Assembly: GCA_007571365.1 (NCBI GenBank)
Contig: RKRN01000283.1
Span: 1 to 38,744 of the forward strand
Length of the DNA stretch: 38,744 bases
DNA from: Candidatus Latescibacterota bacterium
Lineage (GTDB): Bacteria > Latescibacterota > UBA2968 > UBA8231
Direction of reading: 5' to 3'
The notes under the pieces: generated by a model
Seen by the model: only the letters and a program-made list of their open reading frames with translations
Told to the model about the DNA's origin: nothing
Database searches by the model: none
Position numbers and translations under genes: made by a program
Shown: one piece after another, positions 1 to 8,673 of the stretch
Position numbering within the stretch: the first letter of the stretch is position 1
Layout of the letters: every line of letters starts with the position of its first letter

Positions 1-1640
1 CTAACGCCCCGGCTCTTCCACCCCTAAAAACTGATTTGCGGCCACGTCCTCCAACCGCTGGACGCGGCCCGAAGGCCAGTGGATTTCGATCCAATCGGCC
101 GTGGCATTCGCGCCCAAACCGAAGTGGACGCGCTCGTCGCTGTGCGCGAGAAAGCTGCCGCCGCTGACAACCTCCGCTATCTGTTCGACGCCACCGCTGG
201 AGACGGCGACTTTGGCCCCCAAACCCCGGCCGACCAAGCGCAAGCTCAGCCAGTTGCGCTGGTTGCCGCCGTCGTTGCGCAAAAGTTGCGGCGGTCCGTC
301 GAGATTGAACACCAATAGATCCACGTCCCCATCGTTGTCGTAGTCCCCCTTGGCGGCGCCGCGGCTGACGGCGGGTTGGCTTAGGTCCCCGGCTGCGACT
401 TCTGCGAAGCGGTAGGCCCTGGTTGGGCCCTGATTGGCAAAAAGCTGGTTGGGTTCGGCGTACTCGTCCGGGTTCAGATGTCGCATTTGGGGATAGACGT
501 GGCCGTTGGCGACGAACAGGTCTTGGTCTTGATCGTTGTCGTAGTCGATAAAGCACGTGCCAAAGGACAAGTGCGGCAGGCTCGGCTCGGCGAGGCCGGC
601 CGCGGCACTGACCACGGCAAAGGTCCCGTCGCGGCGATTGCGGTAGAGCGCGTTGTAATCGTCCTCAAAATGGGTCACCAGAAAATCCCCAAATCCGTCG
701 CGGTCGTAGTCCCCATAGGCGATGCCCATGCCGGCCTGTGCTACCCCCGCGGCACTGAGAGCAGCTCCGGCCGCAACGCCTATCTCGCGGAAGGTGTCGC
801 CCTCGTTGCGGTAGAGGAAATTGGGCGCGGAGTCGTTGGCCACGTAGAGATCGGGGTCGCCATCGCGGTCGTAGTCGCAAAAGAGTGCGCCGAGTCCGTA
901 GGTCGGCTCGGCTCGTTCGACGTGAGCTTGGCGGGTGACATGGCCAAAGGTGCCGTCGCCTTCGTTGCGGTAGAGGGCGTCTTGTGCCCCGGCGAGCCCG
1001 AGTGGACCAGCGAACACGAGAACGCCCTTCCACATTCCACCCCGCGGCGGTACGCGCTCGGGCGCAAAGTGTAGGTACTGAGCCACGTACAGGTCGAGGT
1101 CGCCATCGAGGTCGTAGTCGCCAAAAGTAGCACCTGTGCTCCAGCCGGCCAGATCGACGCCGGCGATTTTACCCACGTCGCGGAATTGGCCATTGCCCTC
1201 GTTCCGGTAGAGGACGTTGGGGCCGTAATTGGTCACATAGAGGTCGAGGTCGCCGTCGCGGTCGTAGTCGGCCACCGCGCAGCCCATGCCCCAGCCCGCA
1301 TCGCCGACCCCGGCCGCGTGGGTGTAGTCCGCAAAGGTGCCGTCGCCCATGTTGCGGTAGAGGGCGTTGGTTGGGGCCTGGGCCGAATCGGGATAGCCGG
1401 CCAACCGCGAGCCGTTGACCAAGTAGATGTCGAGCCAGCCATCGCCGTCGTAGTCGAAGAAAGCACCGCCGCCGCCTTTGGCCTCAATGATGTAATTTTT
1501 GACTTGGCTGCCCGAGTACATGCGGAAATCCAAGCCACACGTTGCAGTAACGTCGGTGAAGCGCACCGGGGTGAGGTCGGGTTCGGGCGTGGGTGCTTCA
1601 CAGGCGGCTAAAAGCGCGACGCCGAGCGCGGCAAGCAAGG

Positions 1641-1644
<4 letters not shown>
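1..1644 (-). CDS. Lipoprotein with seven FG-GAP/VCBS repeats and C-terminal ASPIC/UnbV domain (CRTAC1-like)
   Basis: Predicted secreted, lipid-anchored beta-propeller protein of 547 aa; the molecular role is unknown. The start is placed at the ATG at 1644 because it is followed by a short hydrophobic signal and a lipobox ending LLAAC (Cys15). The open frame runs further upstream, but only inside the preceding gene. Seven repeats of the type DYDxDGxxDLYV, with Asp loops typical of calcium binding, span roughly residues 60-450. The C-terminus has the ASPIC/UnbV signature (FGLG followed by IEIHWPSG). The ATG overlaps the stop of the SUMF1-domain gene as ATGA, so the two are probably translationally coupled. 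A TAG stop lies at the window edge, so the gene is complete. CRTAC1-like proteins of this kind are common in environmental FCB, PVC and Acidobacteria genomes. The family call is secure; the substrate or partner is not known. Confidence 0.88.
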
Positions 1645-2405
<761 letters not shown>

Positions 2406-2414
2406 TGGGTGGAG

Positions 2415-4088
2415 CTAGCCCTTCCGCATCCGCGCCCAAGTGTCGCGCAAGGTGACGGTGCGGTTGAAGACGGGCGCGTCCGGCGCGTGGTCTTTGCAGT
2501 CGGCACAGAAGTAGCCGAGCCGCTCAAACTGGCAGGAGTCCCCCGGGGCCATGTCGGCCAGAGACGGCTCTAGATAGCAAGGGTTGAGGACTTTGAGCGA
2601 GTTCGGATTGAGGTTGTCTAACCAAGTGCCTCCGGGCGGGGCTTCGAGCGGCTTTTCGACTTTGAAGAGCCGGTCGTAGAGCCGCACCTCGGCTGGGACC
2701 GCGTGAGGGACTGAGACCCAGTGCAGGGTGGCCTTGACTTTGCGGCCATCCGGGGCATTGCCGCCGCGGGTGCTTGGGTCGTACGTGCAGCGCAGCTCGA
2801 CGATCGCACCGCTGGCGTTTTTGACGACCTCGGTACAGGTAATGAAATAGGCGTAGCGCAGGCGGATTTCGCGGCCCGGAGCGAGGCGAAAGAACTTGCG
2901 CGGTGGGTCTTCCATAAAGTCCTCGCGCTCGATATACAGCTCGCGCGAAAAGGGGATGGAGCGGGTGCCGGCGCTGGCGTCTTCCGGGTTGTTGATGGCC
3001 GTTAGCATCTCGCTTTGGCCGGGCGGATAGTTTTCGATGACGACTTTGAGCGGATTGAGTACGGCCATGCGGCGCGGCGCGGTCTGGTTGAGCTGGTCGC
3101 GGATGCAGTATTCGAGGAGGGCGATGTCGATGTTGTTGCCGCGTTTGGCAATGCCGACTTCGGACCAGAAGCGGCGAATGGCCGCTGGTGGATATCCCAA
3201 ACGGCGCAGGCCGCGCAGGGTGTAGAGCCGCGGATCGTCCCAACCGGCGAGGAGATTTTGCTCAATGAGCAGCCGGATGTATCGCTTGGAGAGGACGGTG
3301 TAGGTGATGTTGCCGCGGGCATACTCAATTTGGCGCGAGGGGAAGATGCCGAGTTTTTCGATGAACCAGTCGTATAAGGGGCGGTTGTTGGTAAATTCGT
3401 CCGAGCACAGCGAATGCGTAACGCCCTCAATGGCGTCGCTCTGGCCGTGGGCCCAATCGTACATGGGGTAAATGCACCAAGCATCGCCGGTGCGGTGGTG
3501 GGTGGTGTGTAAGATGCGGTACATGACCGGGTCGCGCAGGTTGATGTTGGGGGAAGCCATGTCGATTTTGGCGCGCAGTACGCGGGAGCCATCCGGGGAT
3601 GCGCCGGCTTTCATCTGCGCAAACAGGCGGAGATTTTCTTCGCTGGAGCGGTCGCGATAGGGGCTGTTTTTGCCCGGCTCGGTGAGTGTGCCGCGATTTG
3701 CCCGGATCTCGTCTGCGGTCTGGTCGTCCACGTAGGCCAAGCCCTTTTTGATGAGCGCGACGGCCCATTCGTAGAGTTGGCCGAAATAGTCGGAAGCGTA
3801 GTACGGCTGCGGCCCCCAGTCGAAGCCGAGCCAGCGAATGTCCTCCTGCATGGAGTCCACGTATGCTTGCTCTTCGCGGGTGGGGTTGGTGTCGTCGTAG
3901 CGGAGATTGCACTGGCCACCGTAGGAGGCGGCAATGCCGAAGTTGATGCAGATCGCCTTGGCGTGGCCGATGTGCAGGTGTGCGTTAGGCTCGGGTGGAA
4001 AGCGGGTGACGACGCGGTCGTAGCGGCCGCTTTTGAGGTCGGCGTCAATGGCGGCGCGGATGAAGTCGCGGCTTTTGTCTGTGCTCAT
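2415..4088 (-). CDS. glnS: Glutaminyl-tRNA synthetase
   Basis: Class I aminoacyl-tRNA synthetase, 557 aa, charging tRNA-Gln with glutamine in the cytoplasm. The ATP-binding HIGH motif appears as [12 protein letters not shown] at residues 31-42, and the KMSKS-like loop as VLSKR near residue 265. The PPEPN context, the length close to E. coli GlnRS (about 554 aa), and the beta-barrel anticodon-binding region after residue 340 distinguish it from GluRS. The start is ATG. The gene is complete, ends 9 bp before the SUMF1-domain gene, and begins about 100 bp after the TIM-barrel gene. A direct GlnRS implies this organism does not depend solely on the Glu-tRNA(Gln) amidotransferase route for this tRNA, though that pathway could also exist elsewhere. 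Confidence 0.97.
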   Translation of the reverse strand: MSTDKSRDFIRAAIDADLKSGRYDRVVTRFPPEPNAHLHIGHAKAICINFGIAASYGGQCNLRYDDTNPTREEQAYVDSMQEDIRWLGFDWGPQPYYASDYFGQLYEWAVALIKKGLAYVDDQTADEIRANRGTLTEPGKNSPYRDRSSEENLRLFAQMKAGASPDGSRVLRAKIDMASPNINLRDPVMYRILHTTHHRTGDAWCIYPMYDWAHGQSDAIEGVTHSLCSDEFTNNRPLYDWFIEKLGIFPSRQIEYARGNITYTVLSKRYIRLLIEQNLLAGWDDPRLYTLRGLRRLGYPPAAIRRFWSEVGIAKRGNNIDIALLEYCIRDQLNQTAPRRMAVLNPLKVVIENYPPGQSEMLTAINNPEDASAGTRSIPFSRELYIEREDFMEDPPRKFFRLAPGREIRLRYAYFITCTEVVKNASGAIVELRCTYDPSTRGGNAPDGRKVKATLHWVSVPHAVPAEVRLYDRLFKVEKPLEAPPGGTWLDNLNPNSLKVLNPCYLEPSLADMAPGDSCQFERLGYFCADCKDHAPDAPVFNRTVTLRDTWARMRKG

Positions 4089-4158
4089 GGCGGCATTGGT
4101 CAGTGGTTAGGGGTCGCTTTGAGGCTAAAAAATATAGTACGGCAAATGGTCCCAGCGG

Positions 4159-4200
4159 CAAGAGGTAGGGGGCGGTTTGCAAACCGCCCCCTACCTCTTG
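4159..4200. repeat. Perfect 42-bp palindrome at the 3' end of the TIM-barrel gene
   Basis: Two 20-base arms surround a self-complementary GC, so the full 42 bp is a perfect palindrome. The left arm starts CAAGAGGTAG and continues through GGGGCGGTTT. It overlaps the end of the TIM-barrel gene and supplies that gene's last two codons (Lys, Arg) and its TAG stop. In RNA it would form a very stable GC-rich hairpin and could act as a terminator or mRNA stabiliser for that gene. There is no clear T-run after it, so a dispersed palindromic repeat is at least as likely as a simple intrinsic terminator. Confidence 0.85.
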
Positions 4201-5144
4201 TGCGCCCACCCGCTCGTCTTCCAAGGCTTCCCTTGTCGCTTGAAGTTAGACTCCTTAGGCGGCAGTAAGCCGCGCAGGTGTTGGCCGCCAAAGGCAAAGC
4301 CTTCTAGGCCAGGGAAGCCGCGATCTTCGTTTTCCACGCACAGCACGTAGTCGTAGCCGGATTCCCACAGTGCGCCGATGATGGTGCTCCAGTTGAGCTG
4401 GCCGCGGCCGGGGACGCGGTATTGCCACCACCAGTTGCCGATGATGCCTTGGCGATAGAGCATCCGCGGGCTAACCTCGCAGTCCTTGACATCGGCGTAG
4501 TACCAATGGTCGGCAAAGTCGCGGATGACGTCTTCGACCGGCAGGATGTGCATCCATAGCCAGTGCGACGGGTCGCAGGACAGGCCGAGGTGTGGAGAGG
4601 GTACGGCGTCGAGAATTTTTTCCCACATCTCGGGGTTGCAGCCGATTTGACCCATGCGCACGGCCACGTCAAGGGCCAGCCGTACGCCGCTGGCTTCAGC
4701 CGCCTGCACCACCGGTTCGAACATGGCTTGGAAGCGGTCCACTAATTCGTCGGAGCGGTCGCTGGGGTTGCCGGGTTCGGCCGAGAACATGCCGTAGAAC
4801 TGGCCGTTGCGCACGGGTGCGCCGCTGCTGGTGACGACGACCGGGCAGTCGAGGGCGCGGGCCGACGCAATGGCCTTGAGCAGCTTGGCTTGGGCGGCGC
4901 GGGCCTTTTGGCGGTCGTCGTCGAGCAGGTTGTAATGCGCGGTGAGGGCGGCGAGGTACAGGTCGTGCTGGCGCAAGGTCTCCAGCACGGAGTCCGGCCC
5001 GACCGATAAGATGTGGTCCGAGTCGAGCGCACCGGAGTCGTTTAGGCGGACGCAATCGAAATCGTGCTCCCGCGCCCAGCGGGCGCATTCGTCGAGGCTC
5101 CAATTGTTCGCGCCGCCGGCACTGGTCATAAAGCTAATATCCAC
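4191..5144 (-). CDS. Sugar phosphate isomerase/epimerase-like TIM-barrel protein (xylose-isomerase-like, AP_endonuc_2 fold)
   Basis: A 317-aa cytoplasmic protein with the xylose-isomerase-like TIM-barrel pattern. It shows successive strand-helix units, a conserved CDPSHWLW segment near residue 190, YYADVKDC near residue 220, a VPGRGQLNW segment, and a terminal VLCVENEDR strand. Acidic and His residues at the strand ends resemble the divalent-metal centre of this superfamily. The start is GTG at 5144, preceded by AGGAG at 8-base spacing. There is no signal peptide. Members isomerise or epimerise sugars, inositols or related polyols; the exact substrate cannot be read from sequence. The final Lys-Arg-stop is encoded by a 42-bp palindrome, so the native C-terminus may have been altered by insertion of that repeat. 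Confidence 0.88.
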   Translation of the reverse strand: MDISFMTSAGGANNWSLDECARWAREHDFDCVRLNDSGALDSDHILSVGPDSVLETLRQHDLYLAALTAHYNLLDDDRQKARAAQAKLLKAIASARALDCPVVVTSSGAPVRNGQFYGMFSAEPGNPSDRSDELVDRFQAMFEPVVQAAEASGVRLALDVAVRMGQIGCNPEMWEKILDAVPSPHLGLSCDPSHWLWMHILPVEDVIRDFADHWYYADVKDCEVSPRMLYRQGIIGNWWWQYRVPGRGQLNWSTIIGALWESGYDYVLCVENEDRGFPGLEGFAFGGQHLRGLLPPKESNFKRQGKPWKTSGWAHKR

Positions 5145-5164
5145 GAGCGAGTCTCCTTTTTGAA

Positions 5165-5393
5165 TTAAAAGCTGACGTTAGGCAATGGCGTTAGAATCCG
5201 TCGGCCCCTTGGAAATTGTCCCGTGCGTGGGCTTCGACCCGCTCAGCCCACCGCGGTCGCCGGTGCGCCCACCGTAGGGACAGACCTATGTGTCTGTCCC
5301 CAAAAGATCCGCCGACGGTGCTGGGCCCTGAGCCGGTCAAAGGGCACGCTGATAGAAGCAGACTGCGTAACATCAGTTAAAAGCTGACGTTAG
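5165..5393. repeat. 17-bp direct repeat flanking a 195-bp segment with inverted repeats
   Basis: The 17-mer TTAAAAGCTGACGTTAG occurs at 5165-5181 and again, identically, at 5377-5393. Between them lie 195 bp containing several inverted repeats: CCGTCGGC at 5198-5205 against GCCGACGG at 5311-5318, and an imperfect pair around GACCCGCTCAG (5237-5246 area) and CTGAGCCGGTC (5328-5338). The structure looks like a small non-coding insertion with a duplicated target, or a segmental duplication. There is no transposase. Confidence 0.6.
5277..5300. repeat. Hairpin repeat GGGACAGAC-N6-GTCTGTCCC
   Basis: Perfect 9-bp arms (5277-5285 and 5292-5300) flank a 6-base loop, preceded by GTA. It lies inside the segment bounded by the 17-bp direct repeat. 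The GTAGGG edge resembles the edge of the 42-bp palindrome 1.1 kb away, suggesting a family of short palindromic intergenic elements in this genome. Confidence 0.65.
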
Positions 5394-5598
5394 TTGGTGT
5401 ACGCGACCGCAGAGCCTCACGGTCGCCTCAACTCGTCGGCGTCTAACAGCGACCCCGCGCGCTCCCAGCCAGCTAAAACTGGCCCGATCTGGCCGACCGG
5501 ACAAGCCCCCAGCTAACCGCCCATAGTGCCCCGCGTCTGGGTTGTGTATATTGCAGTTCAATCCCGATCCACTCACGTCACGCGAAGAGGTAACGCCC

Positions 5599-7419
5599 AT
5601 GTCCACTGCTCAACGTCTCGACCTTAGCGAAATGCGGCCGCAGATCGATGTCGATCCAGCGACTTGCGTCTATCACCGGCTGGCACCGGCCAGCGAATTT
5701 GCCGAGGGCGAGGGCCGGCCTTTTACCATCAACGGCGTTCACCTCGCAGTCTTTCTCTACGAAGGGTCCTTCCACGCCGTTGACAATCGCTGTCCGCACA
5801 TGGGCTACCCCATGTCCAAAGGCAGCATCCGCGACGGAGTGCTAATCTGCCACTGGCACCACTGGGAATTCGACCTAAAGACCGGCGGCTGTCTGCTGAC
5901 CTCGGGCGACGACCTGAAAGCCTTTCCCGTAGAAGTGCGCGACGACGGCTATGCTTGGATAGGCATCCCACCCGGAGAAAAGGAAGAGGCCCGCCTGCGG
6001 CTGGTGGCCCGCGGCAAGCGCACGCTGGAACAAGGGCTCAAGGATCGCAGTTCCTTCCTCATCGCCAAGGCGGTCGCCGCACTCCGCCAGACGGGTGCCA
6101 CCCCGCAGGAAATCATCCAACAGGGGCTTTATTACGGCGCACACAAAACCAGCGAAGGCTGGTCGTCGGGCGTTGCCATCATAACGCTCGCCGCAAACCT
6201 TTGGGACGACATCGCCGAGGCCGACCAAAATCTCTTTCTCGTCCACGGCTTGAACCAGATTTCGCTACGCACCTCCGGCTCGTCGCGCCGCCAGCGCTTC
6301 CCCTTTCCCCGCAGCAATGCCGACCAAGACTTGGCCACCCTCAAGCGCTGGTTTTGCACCTTTGTCGACCAGCGGCACCACGGCGCGGCCGAGCGCATCT
6401 TGCTCACCCTGCACGACCGCGGCTGCGGCAAGGAAACCCTGGCGGATTTTGTCTTTACCGCAGCCACGGACTTCTACTTCATGGGCGACGGCCACGCCCT
6501 CGACTTTGCCAACAAGATGTTCGAGGCCCTCGACTACGTGAAATGGGTCGGGGCACCCGAGATCCTCCGCCCGATCGTCGTCGATCTGGTGACCCGCACC
6601 CGCCACGAAGAGACCTCGCGCTGGGCCGACAGCCTGCCGCACTTAGAAGGCATCTTCGCCCGCCTAGACGAGATCTGGGCCGACAATCAGCGCAACGAAG
6701 CGACCATCGACATCTCCGAGTTCACCCAAGTCATGCTCGGCGACGACTTTGAACCCATCCTCGCCCGCGTCGAAGCGGCCCTACGCGCTGGCGTGCCGCC
6801 GACCCAACTCTGCCGCGCCATGACCTATGCCAGCGCACAGCGCACGTTGCGCTTCCACCTCAAGAACGAGGGCGACTGGCACGACGTGGCCAACATTTAT
6901 TCCTACGCCCACGCGCTCTACTGCACCTTCCACTACGCCGCCAGCAAAGAGCTGTTGCGCGCCATTTTCCACGGCGCGGTCTTCCTCACCTATCTGCGCT
7001 GGCTCAACATGCCCGCCGCCCGCGTCCCACAGCACGGGCAGAAGCTCGACCAGCAGTTCGCTTCCAGCGCGGACATGCTCAAGCACCTCGGCGAATTGGC
7101 CGATTTCCAAAAGGTCTTTGAGGCCGAAGTGCTCGTCAGCCAGTATCTCGAAGAAGGACGCGACATCGCCAAGCTCCGCCACACCTTGGCCCACATCATG
7201 CTCCGCGAAGACGCCGAGCTGCACATGTTCCAAGTGCTCGAAGCCGCGTTCCGGCACTACGACTTGAGCGACGATCCCGAGGAAAAGCGCGTCCACCTGT
7301 TGGCGGCGACCCGCTACATCACCGCGCAAAAGGTGATGAAGAACATCCTCTGGGCCACGGAAAACGCCGAGCGGCTCCAGCGCGGCGAACTGCTCAGCGA
7401 GCGCGAAGACGACGATTGA
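5599..7419 (+). CDS. Rieske [2Fe-2S] protein with a long uncharacterised helical C-terminal region
   Basis: A 606-aa protein. Residues about 25-125 form a Rieske domain: ligands C65/H67 (CPHMG) and C84/H87 (CHWHHWEFD) are intact, followed by the GG...LKAFPVEV strand typical of the ferredoxin-like Rieske family. The remaining ~480 aa are predicted mostly helical and rich in His and aromatic residues (for example YYGAHKTSEGW, DFYFMGDGHALDF, TFHYAASKELL). I do not recognise a catalytic domain; it is not the usual ring-hydroxylating dioxygenase iron domain. The start is the ATG at 5599, with AGAGG eight bases upstream; a further 19 upstream in-frame codons are probably untranslated. There is no signal peptide or membrane segment, so a cytoplasmic redox role is inferred. 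The last 95 bp of the gene region recur as a perfect copy at 9392-9486. Confidence 0.85.
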   Translation: MSTAQRLDLSEMRPQIDVDPATCVYHRLAPASEFAEGEGRPFTINGVHLAVFLYEGSFHAVDNRCPHMGYPMSKGSIRDGVLICHWHHWEFDLKTGGCLLTSGDDLKAFPVEVRDDGYAWIGIPPGEKEEARLRLVARGKRTLEQGLKDRSSFLIAKAVAALRQTGATPQEIIQQGLYYGAHKTSEGWSSGVAIITLAANLWDDIAEADQNLFLVHGLNQISLRTSGSSRRQRFPFPRSNADQDLATLKRWFCTFVDQRHHGAAERILLTLHDRGCGKETLADFVFTAATDFYFMGDGHALDFANKMFEALDYVKWVGAPEILRPIVVDLVTRTRHEETSRWADSLPHLEGIFARLDEIWADNQRNEATIDISEFTQVMLGDDFEPILARVEAALRAGVPPTQLCRAMTYASAQRTLRFHLKNEGDWHDVANIYSYAHALYCTFHYAASKELLRAIFHGAVFLTYLRWLNMPAARVPQHGQKLDQQFASSADMLKHLGELADFQKVFEAEVLVSQYLEEGRDIAKLRHTLAHIMLREDAELHMFQVLEAAFRHYDLSDDPEEKRVHLLAATRYITAQKVMKNILWATENAERLQRGELLSEREDDD

Positions 7420-7420
7420 G
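7326..7420. repeat. 95-bp direct repeat, copy 1 (3' end of the Rieske gene)
   Basis: These 95 bases cover the last 31 codons of the Rieske gene, its TGA stop and one following base. They are identical to 9392-9486. With one mismatch the identity extends a few bases further left. The two copies are 2066 bp apart and bracket the accessory insert. Confidence 0.97.
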
Positions 7421-7466
7421 CCAGCGGTACAGACCGCCGCGACGAACTCTGGGCTGTACTTCAACC

Positions 7467-7512
7467 ATGAAAATCGGTTCTTACACTGTCGATTTTCATT
7501 ATATTTCTACGT
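7467..7512 (+). promoter_or_regulatory. 10-bp inverted repeat and TATATT box just upstream of the DUF4143 ATPase gene (candidate operator/promoter)
   Basis: ATGAAAATCG at 7467-7476 is perfectly inverted as CGATTTTCAT at 7490-7499, with a 13-base loop. Directly after it, TATATT at 7500-7505 could be a -10 element, only 7 bases before the ATG at 7513. There is no Shine-Dalgarno sequence, so the transcript would be nearly or fully leaderless. A regulator bound to the inverted repeat would cover the promoter. No strong -35 is visible. This assignment is an inference. Confidence 0.45.
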
Positions 7513-8664
7513 ATGATTCCTCGCCCACAGCCCACTGATCGTTTGCATACAGCCCTCTCCAGAAGCCCGTTGGTGCTCCTCGTCGGCCCGCGCCAATGCG
7601 GCAAAACCACCCTCGCCCGCGAGTTCGTGCGGGAGGATTCGGCGAACTACTTCGATTTGGAGGACCCGGTCAGCCTCGCTCGGCTCGATCAGCCAATGAC
7701 CGCGTTAGAGACGCTGCGCGGCCTTGTCGTCATAGACGAAGTGCAGCGGCGACCCGACTTGTTCCCGATGCTGCGGGTGCTAGCCGATCGCCGCGACGCA
7801 CCGGCTCAATTCCTCATCTTGGGAAGCGCATCCGGCGACTTGTTGCGCCAGTCTTCGGAGAGTTTGGCCGGACGGGTTGCACACCTTACCCTCGGCGGCT
7901 TTCAACTGAGCGAGGTGGGTGCCGATCAGGCCGGTAGTCTGTGGCTGCGCGGCGGTCTGCCGCGGTCGTACTTGGCTTCCAGCGACGCGGCAAGCCACCA
8001 GTGGCGCAAGGACTTCATACAGACCCTACTGGAGCGCGACATGCCCCAATGGGGTGCGCGGATTCCAGCCGTTGCTCTGCATCGCTTCTGGACCATGCTC
8101 GCCCACTATCATGGCCAGACTTGGAACGCCGCCGCGCCGGCCCGCGCTTTGGACGTGAGCGCATCTACTACGCGGCACTATCTCGATCTGCTGACAGATG
8201 CGCTCATGATTCGCCAATTGCAACCCTACTACGCCAACATCGCCAAGCGGCAAGTCAAGGCCCCTAAAATTTACCTGCGAGACAGCGGCCTATTGCACCA
8301 ATTGCTCGCCATTCGGACGGAGGGCGAGCTGATGAATCATCCTAGCCTCGGCGCGTCGTGGGAGGGTTTTGTCATCGAGCAGTTGCTCGCTTGGCTGCAG
8401 CCGGAGGAGGCATTTTTCTGGAGCACCCATCAGGGAGCCGAAATAGACCTCGTGCTGCGCCTGAACGGTCGCTGGTTAGGCGTCGAATGCAAGCGCACGG
8501 ACGCGCCGCGCCTGACGCGCTCCATCCGCATTGCCCTCGACGATCTGAAGCTCGAACGGGTCATCATCGTGTACCCGGGCCAGAAGTCGTATGCCCTTGA
8601 CGCGCAGGTCAATGTCGTGCCATTGCGCTCGCTAGGCTCCGCGTCGGAGCTTATAGGCGACTAG
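7513..8664 (+). CDS. AAA-family ATPase of the DUF4143 type with C-terminal PD-(D/E)XK-like motif
   Basis: A 383-aa protein. The N-terminal ATPase has Walker A GPRQCGKTT (residues 25-33) and Walker B VVIDE (72-76). A winged-helix-like middle follows (STTRHYLDLLTDALMI). The C-terminal DUF4143 region shows the nuclease-like pattern E310, D312 ... E325-C-K327 (AEIDLV, then GVECKR). Length and layout match the widespread DUF4143 ATPases, which often occur as scattered accessory genes and whose biological role is unsettled. The gene sits alone between two copies of a 95-bp direct repeat, convergent with a decayed ATPase/nuclease gene, 9 bp apart stop to stop. It lacks a ribosome-binding site and may be leaderless. 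All motifs are intact, so it is probably functional. Confidence 0.9.
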   Translation: MIPRPQPTDRLHTALSRSPLVLLVGPRQCGKTTLAREFVREDSANYFDLEDPVSLARLDQPMTALETLRGLVVIDEVQRRPDLFPMLRVLADRRDAPAQFLILGSASGDLLRQSSESLAGRVAHLTLGGFQLSEVGADQAGSLWLRGGLPRSYLASSDAASHQWRKDFIQTLLERDMPQWGARIPAVALHRFWTMLAHYHGQTWNAAAPARALDVSASTTRHYLDLLTDALMIRQLQPYYANIAKRQVKAPKIYLRDSGLLHQLLAIRTEGELMNHPSLGASWEGFVIEQLLAWLQPEEAFFWSTHQGAEIDLVLRLNGRWLGVECKRTDAPRLTRSIRIALDDLKLERVIIVYPGQKSYALDAQVNVVPLRSLGSASELIGD

Positions 8665-8673
8665 CACCATGGG

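Larger units (their letters stand above)
5145..5598. other. 454-bp intergenic region between divergent genes, rich in short repeats
   Basis: I see no credible gene here. The short open frames lack family resemblance and ribosome-binding sites. The region separates the minus-strand TIM-barrel gene from the plus-strand Rieske gene and must contain both promoters. A TATATT hexamer at 5547-5552 is a possible -10 for the Rieske gene, but no convincing -35 accompanies it. The left half holds the direct and inverted repeats listed separately. No tRNA was recognised. Confidence 0.6.

Noticed and set aside
660..1460. Regularly recurring short sequence (GTCGTAGTCG and similar) suggestive of a repeat array
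   Set aside because: It is the DNA of the repeated DYDxDG loops in the FG-GAP protein; the spacing is irregular and the units are not identical, so it is not CRISPR.
478..1611. Long plus-strand open frames opposite the FG-GAP gene
   Set aside because: They mirror the Asp-rich repeat codons of the real minus-strand gene, have no ribosome site and match no family.
5550..5572. GTTCAATCC resembling a tRNA T-loop
   Set aside because: The flanking bases do not form a T-stem, and no acceptor or anticodon arm can be drawn around it.
5542..5598. Upstream ATG extension of the Rieske gene
   Set aside because: The added residues lack family resemblance, and the ATG at 5599 has a proper ribosome site.
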